Shown here piece after piece: positions 7,160-9,221 of a stretch of DNA of 9,221 nt (positions are counted from its first letter, which is position 1; each line of letters opens with the position of its first letter). Where the stretch lies: contig DGXO01000073.1 of NCBI GenBank assembly GCA_002395605.1, forward strand, positions 21,382-30,602, written 5' to 3'. Source of the DNA: Bacteroidales bacterium UBA4230 (GTDB lineage Bacteria > Bacteroidota > Bacteroidia > Bacteroidales > UBA932). The notes under the pieces are model-generated. The model saw nothing but the letters and a program-made list of their open reading frames with translations, made no database searches and was not told the origin of the DNA. The translations under genes and the position numbers were made by a program.

Positions 7160-8812
7160 TCAATAGGAACGGGATAATGCCTGAGGGTCTGTGTCTTTGG
7201 GAAGGTTGGCGATATCCACAAGGCCGCGGCAGCCAAGGAACGCGTGTTTTTCCACTTTCTTCAGTTTCTTTGGAAGGACAACCTTCCTCAGGCTTATGCA
7301 GCCCGAAAAAAGGTAGGAGGGAACGGTGTCTTCCTTTGTGCCGTGCTTTATGAGAACAGTGCCTTCCTGGAGGTCCAGGTTGTACATCTTGGTAAGGCCC
7401 AGCCTCTCCATTTCGGCCCAGTCTTTCTTGGAGATTCCCGTGAGGCGGAAGTGATAGTCAAACGGAGGAGCGTTCAGGGGCGTTACGGTGCCTTTTATTT
7501 CCTCGATGGGGGCTTTTGTGTGGAAGGGGCCCGTGGCAACAATCTTTGCTTCCGATAGGTCCAGCTCCGTGAGGGCGCCGAATTCGTTGGTGTAGTCCGA
7601 GGGCAGGGTTATTGCTCCCGCCATTTTCCTTATGAGGTCGAAGTCGGTTCCGTTTATCTGCCCTTTGACAGTGAGCTTTCTGATGAGGTGTCTCTTGTTT
7701 TTGGGCAGTTTCTTTTCAAGGGTTCCGGCCTTGGAGAGCTTGACGGAGATTTCCTCGTATTTGTTCTGGGTGTCTGGCTCGATGCCTACCAGGGCATCTG
7801 TGAAGGGGAGTTGCCAACCGTCTTTTTCCGGGAGGATGAGCATGCGGAACCAGCCGTTGCCAAAGCCCCTCCAGCCAAAGTCAAAGTGGAGGAAGTCCGC
7901 CTGGAGACCATCGGCCACATAAAGATGATGACCGCCGGCAAGGATGACGGGACGTTTTGCCGAAATGTCGTTCTGGACCATTTGCAGCATAGTGGTTTCC
8001 TTTATGTCCTGGCCCAGGATCTTGCACCTGGGGCTGTAGGACCAGGCGTCGAAGAGGGCGGCCTTGTACTGGGAGATGAGGGTGAGGGAATATCCAACGC
8101 CAAGTTTTGTTCCAAGAGACATGGCGCAGTCCAGAAGCAGAACTTCAGGTTTAAGGTTGTTCCAGTCTATGGGATAATCACTTAGGTTGTAAGTGTAAGG
8201 GTTCCCGGACATGGTTTCTCCGGAGTATATTCCTTTAGGCTGAGCGGGAGATTTGTAGTAGGTGAGGACCTGGCCCAGGGCTATGGGACCGCACCCCACC
8301 ACGCTGTACCACTCGTTTTTCCCTTTGCCGTCCTTTGGGAAGAGGCTGTTGAAGGGGAGGTGCTGGCCGTAGTTGATATCGGCGCAAAGCGGGCCGATTT
8401 CCTTTTTGCCCATGGGAGTCATGGGGCTCCGGCCGGTCTCCTCCATTGCTGTGAGGGCGGATTCGTATAGCTTTATGAGCCCAAGGAAGAAGCCGTCTTG
8501 TTCGGCCTGGTCTTCCTCATTGGGGCTTTTAACCCATATTTCGTTTCCTGTGCCGAAAGCCAGGATGCTATTGCCGCCCAGGGCGTTTTTGTAGCGGCTG
8601 GCGGCCGTAAGGACAAAGGCCGAATCCTCCGGAGCCGCAAAGTAGACGCACTGGGGGCTGCGGTAAACTACCGTGACATTTTGGGCCTCAACGCCCTTGG
8701 TTTTTAGGAAAGAGTCGGCTTCGGCCCATTCTGGAGGGAGTGCCGCTGCTGCGTTCAGTGAAGTGGTCGCAAGGACTATTAGTGTGGTAAAAATCTTAGT
8801 GAAGTGGTTCAT
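7160..8812 (-). CDS. Secreted C10 (streptopain-like) cysteine peptidase with BspA-type leucine-rich tail
   Basis: The 550-residue protein opens with a clear signal peptide (Lys6, hydrophobic core 8-19, AAAA around 21-24), so it is exported. Residues about 25-135 look like a C10 propeptide. The catalytic domain (about 136-345) has YGQHLPFNSLFP (148-159, oxyanion Gln150), VVGCGPIALGQVL (171-183, nucleophile Cys174) and GGHHLYVADG (293-302, catalytic His295), then HFDFGWRGFGNGWF (309-322). Compared with streptopain HVNWGWGG, the Asn-Trp pair is Asp310-Phe311, and GCVATA is GCGPIA. It may be active with altered specificity, or weakly active. Residues 375-425 (VKGQINGTDFDLIRKMAG ... LTELDLSEAKIV) and 495-535 (YLFSGCISLRKVVLP, HAFLGCRGL) match leucine-rich repeats of Bacteroidetes surface proteins. 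The array is short. A longer frame starts at 8857, but the signal peptide begins at 8812 and the -7 promoter box is at 8817-8824, so 8812 is chosen. Confidence 0.85.
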   Translation of the reverse strand: MNHFTKIFTTLIVLATTSLNAAAALPPEWAEADSFLKTKGVEAQNVTVVYRSPQCVYFAAPEDSAFVLTAASRYKNALGGNSILAFGTGNEIWVKSPNEEDQAEQDGFFLGLIKLYESALTAMEETGRSPMTPMGKKEIGPLCADINYGQHLPFNSLFPKDGKGKNEWYSVVGCGPIALGQVLTYYKSPAQPKGIYSGETMSGNPYTYNLSDYPIDWNNLKPEVLLLDCAMSLGTKLGVGYSLTLISQYKAALFDAWSYSPRCKILGQDIKETTMLQMVQNDISAKRPVILAGGHHLYVADGLQADFLHFDFGWRGFGNGWFRMLILPEKDGWQLPFTDALVGIEPDTQNKYEEISVKLSKAGTLEKKLPKNKRHLIRKLTVKGQINGTDFDLIRKMAGAITLPSDYTNEFGALTELDLSEAKIVATGPFHTKAPIEEIKGTVTPLNAPPFDYHFRLTGISKKDWAEMERLGLTKMYNLDLQEGTVLIKHGTKEDTVPSYLFSGCISLRKVVLPKKLKKVEKHAFLGCRGLVDIANLPKDTDPQALSRSY

Positions 8813-8816
8813 GTAA

Positions 8817-8824
8817 CAAAGGTA
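8817..8824 (-). promoter_or_regulatory. Bacteroidetes -7 promoter box of the C10 peptidase gene
   Basis: On the minus strand TACCTTTG is a perfect TAnnTTTG box ending 4 nt before the ATG at 8812. About 20 nt upstream there is only TGTC where TTTG is expected, so the -33 element is weak; the promoter may depend on an activator. The predicted transcript is leaderless or nearly so, and may continue into the YqaA-like and helicase genes. Confidence 0.6.
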
Positions 8825-8861
8825 CGAAAAATAATGTTTCCTGCGACACTGAATCAACTGT

Positions 8862-8909
8862 CATCCCTCGTTTCGGCCAAATTAGGGAAGCGGGGGGAAA
8901 TGAGGGATG
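8862..8909. repeat. Inverted repeat between regulator and peptidase genes
   Basis: CATCCCTCGTTTC (8862-8874) and GAAATGAGGGATG (8897-8909) are complementary over 13 bp with one mismatch (a G-T pair on + strand RNA, A-C on - strand RNA), around a 22-nt G-rich spacer. It begins 19 bp after the response-regulator stop and lies upstream of the peptidase promoter. There is no T-tract on the minus strand, so it is a poor intrinsic terminator. A protein-binding site or an mRNA 3' stabilising hairpin is possible. Confidence 0.55.
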
Positions 8910-8927
8910 TGAGAGTGAAATGGGTTA

Positions 8928-9221
8928 TTACAGCAGGCCGAGTTCCTTTGCCTTGTAGATGACGCCGGCGGTGTTGCGGACATCGAACTTTTCAAGGAGT
9001 CGCATACGGTACCAGCGGACGGTCTGGTCAGTAAGGCAGATCCTGTCGGCAATTTCCTTGCTGGAGAGTCCTTCCGCGAGTAGGGGCAGGATTTCGGCCT
9101 CTCTGTCGGTAAGTTCAATAGACGGTTTGGGAACTTTGTTGTCTGATGCTTCACTCATCCCTTCTGCCTCCTCCTCAGAAGGCATAGTGGCGAGGATTTC
9201 GACAATTACTTCGTCGGCGCC
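8928..9221 (-). CDS. LuxR/NarL-type response regulator, C-terminal part, truncated by window edge
   Basis: The frame is open to the right edge: twelve codons (GADEVIVEILAT) precede the first Met at 9185, so that Met is internal and only the last 97 residues are visible. They comprise the probable end of a receiver domain (the EVIVEIL helix), an acidic linker (about residues 13-34) and a complete GerE/LuxR winged-free helix-turn-helix: LTDREAEILPLLAEGLSSKEIADRI, then the recognition region LTDQTVRWYRMRLLEKF and the closing KAKELGLL. The TVRWYR recognition helix replaces the more usual TVKxH and is common in Bacteroidetes regulators. The phosphorylation site lies outside the window, so the receiver domain is inferred. 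The C10 peptidase gene follows on the same strand after 115 bp with its own promoter box, and might be one of its targets. Confidence 0.85.
   Translation of the reverse strand, partial: GADEVIVEILATMPSEEEAEGMSEASDNKVPKPSIELTDREAEILPLLAEGLSSKEIADRICLTDQTVRWYRMRLLEKFDVRNTAGVIYKAKELGLL

Noticed and set aside
8813..8857. An N-terminal extension of the peptidase frame by 15 codons
   Set aside because: It would put a Cys/Arg/Lys-rich stretch before a normal signal peptide and would cover the -7 promoter box.
8882..9154. A 90-codon minus-strand frame overlapping the response regulator
   Set aside because: It is an out-of-frame overlap of the LuxR helix-turn-helix coding sequence and contains no domain.

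Overview
The window looks like a piece of a Bacteroidales chromosome, probably from a gut or rumen lineage of medium GC content. Three perfect matches to the Bacteroidetes -7 promoter consensus TAnnTTTG sit just upstream of genes, start codons lack clear Shine-Dalgarno sequences, and several proteins have a strong Bacteroidetes flavour (C10 peptidase with a BspA-type leucine-rich tail, Cu/Zn efflux permease with a fused HMA domain, LuxR-type regulator with a TVRWYR helix). This placement is inferred from gene content, not from a marker gene. No RNA genes, mobile elements or CRISPR arrays were seen.

Layout: (1) The 3' end of a multi-pass membrane protein gene (+) runs in from the left edge and ends at 547. 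(2) A strong bidirectional hairpin terminator at 591-623 separates it from the convergent UPF0371/DUF1846 gene (-, 641-2134). (3) A compact divergent promoter region (2135-2236) drives the UPF0371 gene leftward and, rightward, a two-gene unit: a threonine-aldolase-like PLP enzyme (2237-3262) and, 3 bp later, an SO_0444-type Cu/Zn efflux permease with a C-terminal heavy-metal-associated domain (3266-4483). (4) Only 4 bp further on, the convergent minus-strand block ends. Read in its own direction it comprises the end of a LuxR-type response regulator (from the right edge to 8928), a secreted C10 cysteine peptidase with a short leucine-rich tail (8812-7160), a YqaA/DedA-like membrane protein (7132-6656) and a PcrA/UvrD-type helicase (6623-4488). 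The last three are 27 and 32 bp apart and may be co-transcribed.

Most genes are ordinary housekeeping or accessory functions, and I see no convincing new multi-gene system. The most interesting signals are: two genes whose -7 promoter box ends exactly 4 nt before the start codon, implying leaderless or nearly leaderless mRNAs; back-to-back promoters whose -33 boxes are 4 bp apart; a C10-type peptidase with substitutions around its active site; and a 13-bp-arm inverted repeat between the response regulator and that peptidase. Three long reading frames need shorter starts than the first possible ATG (UPF0371, helicase, peptidase). For UPF0371 and the peptidase the promoter position supports the shorter start.
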